A DNA stretch of 64,000 nucleotides from Acinetobacter silvestris (GCF_002135235.1 NZ_NEGB01000005.1:186001-250000); one strand, 5' to 3'. Numbered from the stretch's first letter, positions 27,002-36,732 are shown. The notes: generated from the sequence alone by a model not told the origin. A program made the numbers and translations.

Positions 27002-27415
27002 ATGGCTTACGATGATCAAAATATATTTGCTCGAATTTTACGTAACGAACTTCCAGCCATTAAAGTATATGAAGATGATCAAGTACTTGCATTTATGGAT
27101 ATTATGCCACAAGCCGAAGGTCATACTTTAGTTATTCCGAAAACACCTGCCGTCACTTTATTAGACCTACCACCCGAAGCTGCGGCTTACACCATTCAAA
27201 TTGTGCAGAAAATTGCCAAGGCAATTGAAACTGCCTTGAATGCGAAAGGCATTGTCTTAATGCAACTTTCGGGTGCTGCCGCGGGTCAAACTGTTCCGCA
27301 CGTGCATTTTCATTTGATTCCAAGTTCGGTTCATGAGCTTGGTCGCCATGCGGTGCAAATGGGCGATCAAGAAAAAATTAAAGCATTGGCGGAGAAAATC
27401 AAAGCGCTACTTTAA
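27002..27415 (+). CDS. HIT family hydrolase
   Basis: A 137-residue histidine-triad protein. The triad PHVHFHLIP (H-x-H-x-H) sits near residue 100, and DIMPQAEGHTLVIPK is the typical central strand. HIT enzymes hydrolyse nucleotide phosphoramidates or dinucleoside polyphosphates in the cytoplasm. I chose the ATG at 27002, which follows AAGGAA. The ATG at 26969 overlaps the stop of the previous gene and would add 11 atypical residues. A terminator follows. Confidence 0.9.
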   Translation: MAYDDQNIFARILRNELPAIKVYEDDQVLAFMDIMPQAEGHTLVIPKTPAVTLLDLPPEAAAYTIQIVQKIAKAIETALNAKGIVLMQLSGAAAGQTVPHVHFHLIPSSVHELGRHAVQMGDQEKIKALAEKIKALL

Positions 27416-27430
27416 TTTTGAAATTGATAA

Positions 27431-27457
27431 AAAACGAGGCTTATGCCTCATTTTTTT
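27431..27457 (+). terminator. terminator of the HIT gene
   Basis: GAGGC/GCCTC stem with a TTAT loop at 27436-27449, followed by seven T. Confidence 0.75.
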
Positions 27458-27653
27458 GCATTCTATTTTCTCCAATCTTTCAAGGATCAAAGCGTCATAA
27501 AACTGTCATTTACTCTTCACCCATTTGTAACAAAAATTACAGATACTGCATGCAAGTTAGTCAGCATCTGTAATTTTTTGTACCAGAAGCTTGCTAAATA
27601 AAAAGAGTAAATCAGGCAGACGCCATTTTTGAACAAGTTTTGGAGAAATCTCA

Positions 27654-28733
27654 ATGAAAAAAGTGCTACTCGCTGCAGCAGTTGCATCATTCGGCTTAAG
27701 CGCAGCGCAAGCAGCGCCAACATTGTATGGTAAGCTCAATGTATCTTTAAATCAGGTCGATAACAAAGACTTTAAAGGGACTAATGAAACTCAATTAAAT
27801 TCAAATGCTTCACGTATTGGGGTTAAAGGTGAAGAGAAACTTACCGACAACGTAGGAGTTGTATACCAAGCAGAATGGGCAATTTCAACAGATGGTTCTG
27901 GTTCTGATACAGATTTAAGTGCTCGAAATCGCTTTTTAGGTCTTAAATTTAAAGATATCGGTACACTAAAAGCTGGGCAATACGATTCATATTTCAAAAC
28001 ATCTGCAGGTAAATACCAAGATATCTTCAATGATGATACCAATCTTGATATTACCAAAACCATGTATGGTGAAGAACGTTTAAAAAATGCCGTGGGTTTT
28101 GAAACGGATAAAAATCTGCTCATTCCGGGTTTACAATTCAATCTTATGGCACAAACAGGTGAAAATATAACATCTGTATATTCAACCAAAAAACGTGACA
28201 GTTTTAGCGGTGTTTCAACCTCACTGTCTTATGAAAACAAGGATTATGGTTTTGCGACTGCCCTTGCTGGAAACTTTGCTGTAGCAGGTGCTTATAATGC
28301 ACTCAGCTTGAAAGATATTGACTCCAATGCTTATCGTGTAACAGGTTCTCTCGATCTAAGCAAAGCAGGTCTTAACGGTTTAGTTTTAGGTGCATTGTTC
28401 CAACATGCTGAACCCTCTAATTCGCCTTCCGCTGCGGATTTAACGGCTGCTAAACTTGATGCTCGTGTTGCATCACTAAAAGAACAAGCTTGGATTCTTC
28501 AGGCAACTTATAATGTTGCTAATACGCCATGGACTGTTAAAGGGCAATATCAATCAGCTAAAACTGAGTGGACAGGTGATGATCGCGTCCTTGACCAATA
28601 TGGTGTTGGTGTGGATTATAACTTGAATAAACAAGCACGATTGTATGGTGTTCTGGCCCAACAAAAACGTGATTGGCAAACTGATGATAATAAAAAAACC
28701 GTGTTTGGTTTAGGTATGGAATATAACTTCTAA
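27654..28733 (+). CDS. outer-membrane general porin
   Basis: A 359-residue outer-membrane beta-barrel. It has a cleavable signal (KKVLLAAAVASFGLSAAQAA), a first strand PTLYGKLNVSLN, SRIGVKGEEKL and FLGLKFKDIGTLKAGQYD (the gram-negative porin pattern), and a C-terminal YGVGVDYNLNK...GLGMEYNF ending in Phe, the outer-membrane insertion signal. Substrate specificity is unknown. The 235-base leader is long and may carry regulation. The gene is monocistronic with its own terminator. Confidence 0.9.
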   Translation: MKKVLLAAAVASFGLSAAQAAPTLYGKLNVSLNQVDNKDFKGTNETQLNSNASRIGVKGEEKLTDNVGVVYQAEWAISTDGSGSDTDLSARNRFLGLKFKDIGTLKAGQYDSYFKTSAGKYQDIFNDDTNLDITKTMYGEERLKNAVGFETDKNLLIPGLQFNLMAQTGENITSVYSTKKRDSFSGVSTSLSYENKDYGFATALAGNFAVAGAYNALSLKDIDSNAYRVTGSLDLSKAGLNGLVLGALFQHAEPSNSPSAADLTAAKLDARVASLKEQAWILQATYNVANTPWTVKGQYQSAKTEWTGDDRVLDQYGVGVDYNLNKQARLYGVLAQQKRDWQTDDNKKTVFGLGMEYNF

Positions 28734-28754
28734 TTAGAGGCTGTTTCCCTATCT

Positions 28755-28786
28755 AAAAAGAACATGCAATTGCATGTTCTTTTTTA
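28755..28786 (+). terminator. porin terminator
   Basis: A near-perfect stem (AAAAGAACATGCA with TGCATGTTCTTTT) with T run, 22 bases after the porin stop. Confidence 0.85.
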
Positions 28787-28923
28787 TGCACTCTATCCAA
28801 GCAACAAATGGATTGTTTTTTATACATGTTATAAAAAATAAGTAAAACCCAAATGCTCAATACTTCTTGTCGTACTCAATACCAGTCTGAATATCACTTA
28901 AGAAGCATGACTGAATTGACTCA

Positions 28924-30147
28924 TTAATTACAAAAAGCAGCAATTCCTGTTTGTGCACGCCCTAGAATCAATGCATGGATATCGTGTGTTCCTTCATACG
29001 TATTCACAACTTCAAGATTGACCAAATGTCGAGCAATGCCAAACTCATCGCTCATGCCATTTCCCCCCATCATGTCACGTGCGACACGTGCAATATCAAG
29101 TGCCTTTCCGCAATTATTACGCTTAATTAAAGATGTTCCTTCTACTGAAGCAATTCCCTCATCTTTCATTCGACCGAACCGTAAAGCAATTTGTAAACCC
29201 AAAGCAATTTCAGTCTGCATATCTGCCAATTTCTTTTGAATTAATTGATTTGCAGCCAAGGGGCGTCCAAATTGTTTACGATCCATCGTGTATTGATGTG
29301 CCGTCTGCCAGCAAAATTCTGCAGCACCCATTGCTCCCCATGCAATTCCGTAGCGAGCGCTGTTTAAACAAGTGAATGGACCACGTAAACCACGAATTTC
29401 TGGAAAAGCATTTTCTTCAGGTACAAAAACATGATCCATCACAATTTCACCTGTGATTGAGGCGCGTAAACCCACTTTTCCATGAATGACCGGTGCTGAA
29501 AGCCCTTCCCAACCTTTTTCTAAAATAAAGCCACGAATTTCACCGACATTGCCTGCAACAGACACTTCCTTAGCCCAAACCACAAATACATCGGCAATTG
29601 GACTATTAGTGATCCACATTTTGGCGCCACTTAGAAGATATCCACCATCGACTTTTTTCGCACGAGTAATCATGCTATCTGGGTCTGAGCCATGATCAGG
29701 TTCAGTTAAACCAAAACAGCCAATCAATTCACCAGAAGCTAATTTAGGCAAATACTTGTGTTTTTGCTCTTCAGAACCAAATTCATTAATCGGCACCATC
29801 ACCAAAGAACTTTGTACACTTGCCATAGAACGATAACCAGAATCTACTCGTTCAATTTCACGGGCGATTAAACCATAACTCACATAATTTAGACCTGCAC
29901 CACCATATTGTTCTGGAATGGTTGATCCAAGTAAACCCAACTCTCCCATTTCACGAAAGATAGAGATATCAGTCTTTTCATGCCGGAATTGTTCAAGTAC
30001 GCGGGGCATTAACTTCGCTTGACTATATGCATATGCCGTATCACGAACCATGCGTTCTTCTGCAGTCAATTGTTGTTCGATTAAAAATGGGTCTTGCCAA
30101 TTGAATTGCACACGTTCTTTTTTTACTGTTTTGTTCATTTGATTCAT
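28924..30147 (-). CDS. gcdH: glutaryl-CoA dehydrogenase
   Basis: A 407-residue acyl-CoA dehydrogenase of the glutaryl-CoA type, which oxidises and decarboxylates glutaryl-CoA to crotonyl-CoA in lysine/tryptophan/glutarate catabolism. Seen: [12 protein letters not shown] (FAD/substrate motif), [35 protein letters not shown], and the C-terminal catalytic-base segment [18 protein letters not shown] with its Glu. The start is preceded by AGAGGATGCA. A LysR gene 1.5 kb downstream on the other strand may be its regulator, as in related genomes; this is not proved. Confidence 0.93.
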   Translation of the reverse strand: MNQMNKTVKKERVQFNWQDPFLIEQQLTAEERMVRDTAYAYSQAKLMPRVLEQFRHEKTDISIFREMGELGLLGSTIPEQYGGAGLNYVSYGLIAREIERVDSGYRSMASVQSSLVMVPINEFGSEEQKHKYLPKLASGELIGCFGLTEPDHGSDPDSMITRAKKVDGGYLLSGAKMWITNSPIADVFVVWAKEVSVAGNVGEIRGFILEKGWEGLSAPVIHGKVGLRASITGEIVMDHVFVPEENAFPEIRGLRGPFTCLNSARYGIAWGAMGAAEFCWQTAHQYTMDRKQFGRPLAANQLIQKKLADMQTEIALGLQIALRFGRMKDEGIASVEGTSLIKRNNCGKALDIARVARDMMGGNGMSDEFGIARHLVNLEVVNTYEGTHDIHALILGRAQTGIAAFCN

Positions 30148-30178
30148 TGCATCCTCTGCATAATAATTTTGTTTATCG

Positions 30179-30517
30179 TTAATCTGATGTTATGTGCGAA
30201 CAGAAAATTATTAATTTATATTCGGAAATTCTATTTATACCTATTTTGATTCTATTGATGTCATTTTTAATGGTTAAACTGCTTAAGCTTGCTATTTTGA
30301 GACTTAAATAATTTAGAATATTTCTATATAAATGTTCTTCACAAATACCTTTATCAACAGCCATTCTAGGAATGGATATGCCTTCTATGATTCCATCATT
30401 ATAATCATTAAAGTATTTTGAATCTGCGATAAAGCATTTCTTACAACAAACGACACGCCCGATATTGAGGAAGCATAGTTTAAGATCACTAACGATGATT
30501 ATCACAATACTCGGCAC
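30179..30517 (-). CDS. doubtful 112-residue frame
   Basis: A GTG-started frame with a Cys-rich segment (VVCCKKCF) and Ile/Lys/Asn-rich helices ([19 protein letters not shown]). It has no clear ribosome-binding site, no family that I recognise, and base composition like the AT-rich spacers. It occupies most of the otherwise gene-free 585-base gap between gcdH and the next small gene. It may be a lineage-specific gene, a decayed gene end, or chance. Confidence 0.25.
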   Translation of the reverse strand: MPSIVIIIVSDLKLCFLNIGRVVCCKKCFIADSKYFNDYNDGIIEGISIPRMAVDKGICEEHLYRNILNYLSLKIASLSSLTIKNDINRIKIGINRISEYKLIIFCSHITSD

Positions 30518-30732
30518 TTACACCGCAAAACGTTGAGGAACAAAGTTAAATACAAGCTCAAATAAGTTAGTAATTAAAACATCAAATTATGGGTTTAGAT
30601 CTTATTACTTTGTTTATGCTGAATAACAACAATCGTCATTCATCAAAAAATTTGTAACCTGACTAGAAACTGAAATTCAGCTTCCTTAGAGCTAAACTTA
30701 GTTCATAACTTACTGCCATTGGCCAAAGCAAC

Positions 30733-31071
30733 TCAATCAATTGCCTTTGCTGTTAAGCCAATGTAGCGATACATTCCTTCTACCCCTAAATCAGCTTGGT
30801 AAATGACATAATCTGGAAAAGTAGATTGTGAAATTTCATGCCAGATATTAATGCTGTCATCATCATGTGCATGAATTTCATCTACTGTTCGTTGCATGGT
30901 TGCTTCATATGCATCTGAAATATATTCAAAGCCCAAATCCATGGCAATAAATAAGGTGTGTGCACACGGCTGTATATATTGCTCTTGAGACCAATCTAGA
31001 ACATCTTGCTGACAATAAGGACATGTTACATTTACCTGGTTTTTTTCAAGTTGAATCAGTTGAAAAGACAT
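30733..31071 (-). CDS. small cytoplasmic protein with CPYC motif, unknown
   Basis: A 112-residue protein with VTCPYCQQDVLDW near the N-terminus and a nearby PCAHTLF. This could be a CxxC...CxxH metal-binding knuckle, followed by an acidic VDEIHAHDDDSINIWHEISQ segment. There is no signal peptide or membrane span. It diverges from the small HD hydrolase gene across 101 bases. I do not recognise a named family. Confidence 0.7.
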   Translation of the reverse strand: MSFQLIQLEKNQVNVTCPYCQQDVLDWSQEQYIQPCAHTLFIAMDLGFEYISDAYEATMQRTVDEIHAHDDDSINIWHEISQSTFPDYVIYQADLGVEGMYRYIGLTAKAID

Positions 31072-31172
31072 AATCTTTGGAACAAAATAAAAGGATATTT
31101 TAAACGAGTCAGAATATTTTAAATACTGGTTTAAATTTCTTTAAAGTAATAATTTTTATAAAGAAGACCAAA

Positions 31173-31601
31173 ATGATGTCAATAATTGAAAAAGCAATTG
31201 CATTGGCTGTGCAAAAACATGCAGGACAAGTCGATAAAGGTAACCAACCCTATATTTTGCATCCCCTTCGACTGATGTTAAAAATGAAAACACCAGAGCA
31301 ACAAATTGTTGCTGTACTCCACGATATTTTAGAAGATACAGATACCACAGTAGTTGATCTAATTTCATTGGGTTTTAGCCAAGAAGTTATTGAGGCAATT
31401 CAAGCACTCACCAAAAAGGAGAATGAATCTCGAATTGAAGCTGCATATAGAGCGGTAAAAAATCCAATTGCTCGTACAGTTAAATTGGCCGATATTACGG
31501 ACAATATGGATTTAACACGTATTCCACATCCGTCTGCTAAAGATTTATTAAGACTGGAAGAATACAAGCATGTACAACAAATATTATTGTCTGGTGCTTA
31601 G
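31173..31601 (+). CDS. small HD-domain phosphohydrolase (SpoT/MESH1-like)
   Basis: A 142-residue HD-fold protein with the (p)ppGpp-hydrolase arrangement: AVQKHAGQVDKGNQPYILHPLR, the HD pair in VLHDILEDT, and VKLADITDNMDLTR. It has no synthetase, TGS or ACT domain, so it is a stand-alone small alarmone hydrolase-like protein. Activity on ppGpp or on another nucleotide is inferred from family only. Two ATG codons (31173 and 31176) are possible starts. Confidence 0.8.
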   Translation: MMSIIEKAIALAVQKHAGQVDKGNQPYILHPLRLMLKMKTPEQQIVAVLHDILEDTDTTVVDLISLGFSQEVIEAIQALTKKENESRIEAAYRAVKNPIARTVKLADITDNMDLTRIPHPSAKDLLRLEEYKHVQQILLSGA

Positions 31602-31690
31602 TCCTTGAAATAATAAAACAAGATCTAAATTGACAAAATGCAACAAAGTATTTTTACAATGCAAGATTGTTGCATTAATGGAATGTTCTC

Positions 31691-32590
31691 ATGCTCACCG
31701 ATTTAGATGATTTTTACTGCTTCGCCCTTGTTGTAGAACATGGCGGATTCAGTGCTGCAGAACGAGCAACAGATATTCCAAAATCTAAATTAAGCCGCCG
31801 CGTTTACCATTTAGAAGAAAATTTAGGGGTGCGCTTAATTCAACGCAGTTCTAGACATTTTGCAGTGACTGATATTGGCATGAATATTTATCGTCATGCA
31901 CAAGTCATGATGAACGCCGCGCAGTCTGCACATGATTTGGTTGATCATTTAAGTGCTCAACCACGTGGCGTCATTAAAGTCAGCCTGCCAGTTTCTATCG
32001 CACAGAGCGAAATGGCAAAAATTCTGCCTGATTTTTTGAAAACATACCCTGAAATTAAAGTGCAATTATTGATTAGTAATCGTCGGGTAGATATTATTAA
32101 TGAAGGCATTGATATTGCACTTCGTGTGCGTGCCAATTTGGATGATGACCCCAGTTTAGTACTCAGAAAATTTGAAAATATTGAACAACATTTATTTGCC
32201 AGTCAGGCTTATTTAAATGAATATGGCATGCTCAAGACCCCAGAAGACTTAACCGAACATCGAATTTTAAGTATGGTGGATGAACATTTAGATCAACAGA
32301 TGATTTTGCATGATGATAGCAATCATCAGAAAAAGATTACGATCAATCCAGTCGTTATGGGATCTGACTTATTAATGCTGGCTAAACTAGCCAGTCAAAA
32401 CTGCGGGATTGCTCTACTTCCAGATACCACTGCCGGTGATTATGTAAAATCAGGTGAGTTGGTTCGTGTCCTTCCTGAATGGAAAGCCCCCCATGGTATT
32501 TTCCATGCGGTTTATCCATCACGTCGTGGCTTACTTCCAGCGGTACGTGTGTTTATTGATTACTTAGTTGAACACTTAGCCAAAAGATAG
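31691..32590 (+). CDS. LysR family transcriptional regulator
   Basis: A 299-residue LysR regulator with an N-terminal winged helix (DDFYCFALVVEHGGFSAAERATDIPKSKLSRRV) and a periplasmic-binding-like effector domain (RVDIINEGIDIALRVRANL). Its target is unknown. A LysR regulator commonly neighbours gcdH in this group, but here three small genes intervene and the usual divergent arrangement is absent. Confidence 0.9.
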   Translation: MLTDLDDFYCFALVVEHGGFSAAERATDIPKSKLSRRVYHLEENLGVRLIQRSSRHFAVTDIGMNIYRHAQVMMNAAQSAHDLVDHLSAQPRGVIKVSLPVSIAQSEMAKILPDFLKTYPEIKVQLLISNRRVDIINEGIDIALRVRANLDDDPSLVLRKFENIEQHLFASQAYLNEYGMLKTPEDLTEHRILSMVDEHLDQQMILHDDSNHQKKITINPVVMGSDLLMLAKLASQNCGIALLPDTTAGDYVKSGELVRVLPEWKAPHGIFHAVYPSRRGLLPAVRVFIDYLVEHLAKR

Positions 32591-32716
32591 GTTTTATACA
32601 TTTTATAAAATTTATTTACAGCGTTTATTCGAGAGGATGGGCATTTAAAAATTGTCCATCTCCCTCAATTTTTGATACCATCCTTGCTTGCTTTGTCTTA
32701 GTGCTTTTGATTTTTT

Positions 32717-33802
32717 ATGACTTCATCTTATCAACAACAGCTTGCTGCTAAAATTGAACGTATTCGTACTCAATTTGCCGAATTTAATCCTCCTGAATTA
32801 GAAGTGTTTGAATCGCCTGAACAAAATTTTCGTATGCGTGCAGAGTTTAGAATCTGGCATACAGAAGATGATATGTTCTATGCGATGTTTGAACGCAGTG
32901 AAGATGGCACAGAAAAAAAAGTTGTCCGTATTGATGAATTTCCAATTGCACATCAAAGCATTAATCAACTTATGCCGGTTTTACTCAAGCAGCTTAAAAG
33001 CAATCCAATCCTTGAAAAACGTTTATTTGAAGTTCACTTTCTCGCCACTTTAAGTGGTGAGGTTTTGGTTTCCCTAATTTATCATCGTAAACTAGATGAA
33101 GAATGGGAGCCTGTAGCGAAACAACTGGCCGATAAACTCAACATTAAATTGATTGGTCGTAGTCGTGGTCAAAAATTTGTATTAAGTGATGAGTTTGTCG
33201 TTGAAGAACTCCAAGTCTTGGATCGTACATTTAAATACAAACAAATTGAAAGCAGTTTTACTCAACCCAATGCACATGTATGCCAAAAAATGTTGGAATG
33301 GGCATGTAATGCTGCGGAAACAACGCAAAAAGATTTATTAGAATTGTATTGTGGCAATGGTAATTTTACTCTGCCTTTATCGCTTAAATTCAATCGTGTT
33401 CTAGCAACAGAACTGGCTAAACCATCGGTTTATGCAGCGCAATGGAATATTGAACAGAATCACATTGATAATATTCAAGTCGCACGACTTTCTGCTGAAG
33501 ATTTCACTCAAGCCTATAATGGGATTCGTGAATTCCGCCGCTTACAAGAAGCAGAAATTGATATTCAAAGTTATGATTTTGAAACTGTCTTTGTTGACCC
33601 TCCTCGTGCAGGTATAGATGATGATACTTTAAAATTACTACAGGGTTTTGAGCAAATTATTTATATTTCATGTAATCCAGATACCTTGCATGACAACCTG
33701 AAAACTTTACTACAAACGCATAAAATTCAAAAATTTGCGATGTTTGATCAATTTCCATATACCCACCATGTCGAATCAGGTGTGTTATTGAAAAAGATTT
33801 AA
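32717..33802 (+). CDS. trmA: tRNA (uracil-5-)-methyltransferase
   Basis: TrmA forms ribothymidine at U54 of the tRNA T-loop using S-adenosylmethionine. The 361-residue length matches E. coli. Seen: [13 protein letters not shown] (SAM site), [10 protein letters not shown], and the catalytic cysteine in [20 protein letters not shown] is the conserved N-terminal region. It has a strong terminator just downstream. Confidence 0.95.
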   Translation: MTSSYQQQLAAKIERIRTQFAEFNPPELEVFESPEQNFRMRAEFRIWHTEDDMFYAMFERSEDGTEKKVVRIDEFPIAHQSINQLMPVLLKQLKSNPILEKRLFEVHFLATLSGEVLVSLIYHRKLDEEWEPVAKQLADKLNIKLIGRSRGQKFVLSDEFVVEELQVLDRTFKYKQIESSFTQPNAHVCQKMLEWACNAAETTQKDLLELYCGNGNFTLPLSLKFNRVLATELAKPSVYAAQWNIEQNHIDNIQVARLSAEDFTQAYNGIREFRRLQEAEIDIQSYDFETVFVDPPRAGIDDDTLKLLQGFEQIIYISCNPDTLHDNLKTLLQTHKIQKFAMFDQFPYTHHVESGVLLKKI

Positions 33803-33822
33803 ACAATTTATTTTAGCTTTAT

Positions 33823-33856
33823 AATGGACTACATTCTCGTAGTCCATTTTTTTTGC
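33823..33856 (+). terminator. trmA: trmA terminator
   Basis: AATGGACTA/TAGTCCATT stem with an 8-base loop, followed by eight T. Confidence 0.85.
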
Positions 33857-34034
33857 ACGATGAATCATATAGTTATAATTTATCAAGCGCTATGGCTGTC
33901 ATAATTTCGTTAAATTGAGCTGTTATTATCGATATTTTTACTTATAAATTGATAATTGCATCACCTTCTAATACTTGAATTTTATTTTAAAGCGACTATA
34001 TTTCAAACTATATTAGGTTATGTATGAAGGCTCT

Positions 34035-34262
34035 ATGAGTTTTTGGCAAAAGCTGTTAATGGCAAATCAACAGCAAAACGAGCATAAAAATCAAATTGCT
34101 TGTGTTGAAAATGATTGCTCTTGTAAATCCAATGATCAACTTCTTTCCGTGCTCTTAAAAGCACAAGATGAAGATGTCATTATTGGGATTAAAAAAGTAC
34201 TGATGTCACGAGGCTATAGCCGTAAAGAGTTAAGCCAACTACAGCATCCACCTATTCAATAG
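34035..34262 (+). CDS. small protein, unknown
   Basis: A 75-residue hydrophilic protein. It has a first half with three Cys (IACVENDCSCKS) and a C-terminal helical part (ALLKAQDEDVIIGIKKVLMSRGYSRKEL-like). The ATG at 34035 is preceded by GAAGG and is preferred over the one at 34020. It is followed after ten bases by a long perfect hairpin. No family recognised. Confidence 0.6.
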   Translation: MSFWQKLLMANQQQNEHKNQIACVENDCSCKSNDQLLSVLLKAQDEDVIIGIKKVLMSRGYSRKELSQLQHPPIQ

Positions 34263-34272
34263 TTATGGATGA

Positions 34273-34317
34273 CCGTATAAAAAAGCACTTAGTTGAACTA
34301 AGTGCTTTTTTATACGG
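34273..34317. terminator. 45-bp perfect palindrome, bidirectional terminator
   Basis: Two 22-base arms are exact reverse complements around a single central G at 34295. The arms contain A-rich and T-rich ends, so it can terminate in both directions. It lies ten bases after the 75-residue gene. Confidence 0.8.
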
Positions 34318-34497
34318 CAGTAAAATAGCTAAAGCGTGGAAAAAAGGATATCAATATACGTATTCAGTCCCATCTACTCAGATTTTTTGCATATTATCGA
34401 TGTGTAATCGTTCTGCAGCGACTTAAGCATAGAATGCTTTTATAATCAAAATTCTCTGTTATGATTGATTAACCTACAATAAATTAAAGCGTTATAT

Positions 34498-34743
34498 ATG
34501 AAAAAAATATTATTACTAAGTCTTGCCAGTCTGAGTGTCAGTCTTACTGCATGCAGCAATATGCCAAAGGAATGCGAGCAATCTTGGAAGTACATGGAAG
34601 ATTTAGCTAAGAAAAGTGGTATTCCAGCAGATGCCATTCAAGCACAGAAAAAGCAATTTGAAGAACAAATCAAAAACATGTCTAAGGATCAAGCGATACA
34701 AGCTTGCCAAGCTCAAAGCTCTATTTTAGGGATGGTGAAATAG
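34498..34743 (+). CDS. small lipoprotein (DUF5339-like)
   Basis: An 81-residue protein with a lipoprotein signal (KKILLLSLASLSVSLTAC, lipobox L-T-A-C with Cys 19) and a mature helical domain CEQSWKYMEDLAKKSGIPADA...QAQSSILGMVK. Two mature cysteines (in PKECEQSW and IQACQAQ) may pair. It resembles the DUF5339 family. The function is unknown. A stretch ending GCATAGAATGCTTTTATAAT lies upstream as a possible promoter. Confidence 0.8.
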   Translation: MKKILLLSLASLSVSLTACSNMPKECEQSWKYMEDLAKKSGIPADAIQAQKKQFEEQIKNMSKDQAIQACQAQSSILGMVK

Positions 34744-34782
34744 CCAGTTAACGTAAAATAAGCTGTAAGGCATTTTTTCTAT

Positions 34783-34910
34783 TCAGCACCCTATTTTATT
34801 TTTCACCCGTTTTAAGCGATAATCTAAAGTAGCTCGACTCATGTTTAATAGTCGAGCTACTCTAATACCTTTTACTGAGTTTTGATGATTACGGATACAA
34901 TCACATCTTA
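34783..34910 (-). pseudogene. remnant of a Fis-type HTH regulator C-terminus
   Basis: Read on the minus strand, an open stretch of about 40 codons ending at TGA 34785-34783 encodes HQNSVKGIRVARLLNMSRAT, then DYRLKRVKNK. This is the Fis-type helix-turn-helix that ends sigma-54-dependent activators. No start codon or AAA+ domain precedes it; a stop lies just upstream. It is therefore a truncated relic. It sits immediately downstream of the acyl-CoA ligase gene and may once have regulated that cluster. Confidence 0.6.
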
Positions 34911-34977
34911 TTAATACTAATCAGTAATTTAAGATTTAGATCATAAAACAGACTAATCTTTAGCTACTCAATTCGCT

Positions 34978-36606
34978 TTAACTGTCTAATAAAATATTGA
35001 CAAAATCTTCCCGTAATTTACGTTTTAACATTTTCCCAGTTCCACTCAATGGAATTGCATCTACAAAAATCACTTTATCGGGAATCTGCCATTTCGCAAT
35101 TTTATCGTGGTAATAATCTAAGATTTCCATCTCAGTAATTGGACTATTTGGCTGTTTAACCGCAACCAAGACTGGTCGTTCATCCCATTTTTCATGTTTA
35201 GCAGCAATCACCGCAGCCATAGCCACCTCAGGATGTCCCATAGCAATATTTTCTAATTCTACAGATGAAATCCATTCCCCTCCTGATTTAATTAAATCTT
35301 TCGCACGATCTGAAATCGTTAAATAACCATCCGAATTCAGTCTTGCAATATCTCCTGTATCAAACCAACCATCGCTGGTTAACAGTGCATCAGATGCGCC
35401 AAAATAATGTTTAACGATCCAATGACCTTTGATTTGTAAATTACCAATTGCTCCTACATCCTGCTGTATAGATGTTGTGTCATTTTCTTGATTAACAATA
35501 CGTACTTGAATCCCAAAAGGTGGGCGACCTTGAGACAAACGTATTTCAGCTTGCTCAGATGCCGATAAATCCTTATGTTTGGCTTTTAATTGATTAACTG
35601 TTCCAAGAGGACTGGCTTCTGTCATTCCCCAAGCATGAATCGTTTCACAATGATAATCCTGTTTAAAAGTCGCAATCATTGAAGGTGGGCAAGCTGAACC
35701 ACCGACCACATTTCGAGTCATACTACACAGCTGACTTCCTAACTTTTGAGCTGCACTAATTAAGCCTTGCCAAATGGTTGGAACACCCAGTGCAACAGTC
35801 ACCTGATAGTCATCAATCATCTTAACTAAGCTTTCACCATCTAAATACGGCCCAGGTAAAATCAACGTACAGCCAACCATAGCAGCAGCATAAGGTGAAC
35901 CCCAAGCATGGACATGGAACATCGGAACAACTGGCAACATCACATCTTGCGCAGATAAATTTAATGAGTCCGGAATACATGCAGCCAAGGTATGTAATAC
36001 GGTAGAACGATGACTGTATAAAACTCCTTTCGGGTGACCTGTTGTTCCTGAGGTATAGCATAATGAACTTGCGGTAAGTTCATCAAATTCTGGCCAATCA
36101 TAATCTGCGGTTTGTTGTTGAACTAAATCATCATAAAATTGAACTTCTGGAAGTGCCTGTTTTATGTCTTCATCATACGCGTCTAAACAAATAAACGTTT
36201 CTACATTCGAAATATGGGTCTTAATCGCCAAAATTAAAGGTAAAAAAGTTTTATCAAATATCAGCACTCGATCTTTTGCATCATTCACAATAAATATTAA
36301 TTGTTCTGGAAATAATCTTGGATTAATCGTGTGACAAATGAGGCCACTTCCAGAAATGGCATACCATGCTTCGACATGCCGATAATTATTCCAAGCCAAT
36401 GTTGCCACACAATCTCCATGCTGCACATTTAATGCATTTAAAGCTTTGGCAAAACGTTTGGCATTGGCTGATACTTCACCCCAATTCGTAGTATGTAGAC
36501 TTGTATCCAAATTTTTAGAGATAATTGCTGTATCCGCATGAAAATTGGCTGCATGCTCTAATAAACTACTAATCAATAGTGGTTTAAACATCATTTGTCC
36601 GTACAT
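34978..36606 (-). CDS. acyl-CoA synthetase (AMP-binding enzyme)
   Basis: A 542-residue adenylate-forming ligase that would activate a carboxylic acid to its CoA thioester. Seen: the P-loop-like CYTSGTTGHPKGVLYSH, HAWGMTEASP, GWFDTGDIARLNSDGYL, DRAKDLIKSGGEWIS, and the catalytic Lys in PLSGTGKMLKRKL. It belongs to the medium/long-chain fatty acid or dimethylsulfoniopropionate-demethylase-pathway DmdB-like group. The ATG at 36606 follows GAGGAC, better than the GTG at 36612. It lies downstream of the flavin monooxygenase on the same strand; together with the hydrolase it suggests a pathway from ketone to ester to acid to acyl-CoA. Confidence 0.9.
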   Translation of the reverse strand: MYGQMMFKPLLISSLLEHAANFHADTAIISKNLDTSLHTTNWGEVSANAKRFAKALNALNVQHGDCVATLAWNNYRHVEAWYAISGSGLICHTINPRLFPEQLIFIVNDAKDRVLIFDKTFLPLILAIKTHISNVETFICLDAYDEDIKQALPEVQFYDDLVQQQTADYDWPEFDELTASSLCYTSGTTGHPKGVLYSHRSTVLHTLAACIPDSLNLSAQDVMLPVVPMFHVHAWGSPYAAAMVGCTLILPGPYLDGESLVKMIDDYQVTVALGVPTIWQGLISAAQKLGSQLCSMTRNVVGGSACPPSMIATFKQDYHCETIHAWGMTEASPLGTVNQLKAKHKDLSASEQAEIRLSQGRPPFGIQVRIVNQENDTTSIQQDVGAIGNLQIKGHWIVKHYFGASDALLTSDGWFDTGDIARLNSDGYLTISDRAKDLIKSGGEWISSVELENIAMGHPEVAMAAVIAAKHEKWDERPVLVAVKQPNSPITEMEILDYYHDKIAKWQIPDKVIFVDAIPLSGTGKMLKRKLREDFVNILLDS

Positions 36607-36732
36607 TGTCACGTCCTCATTGTTTTATTTATTGTGAATATGGCGCTTAAGTTGCTTGGAAAATTGCAATGCCAATGCATCCATTGCAATTTGTACGCAT
36701 CGCTTGGGCATCCAGCATTGCAATATCACGGT

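Noticed and set aside
34264..34425. Roughly 50-codon plus-strand frame starting just after the 75-residue gene
   Set aside because: Its first third is the arm of the perfect 45-base palindrome, so it reads through a terminator and has no ribosome-binding site.
36648..36719. Short minus-strand frame with a CNGC motif between the FMO and ligase genes
   Set aside because: About 23 codons, no ribosome-binding site, and it overlaps the repeated ATTGCAAT octamers that explain its pattern.
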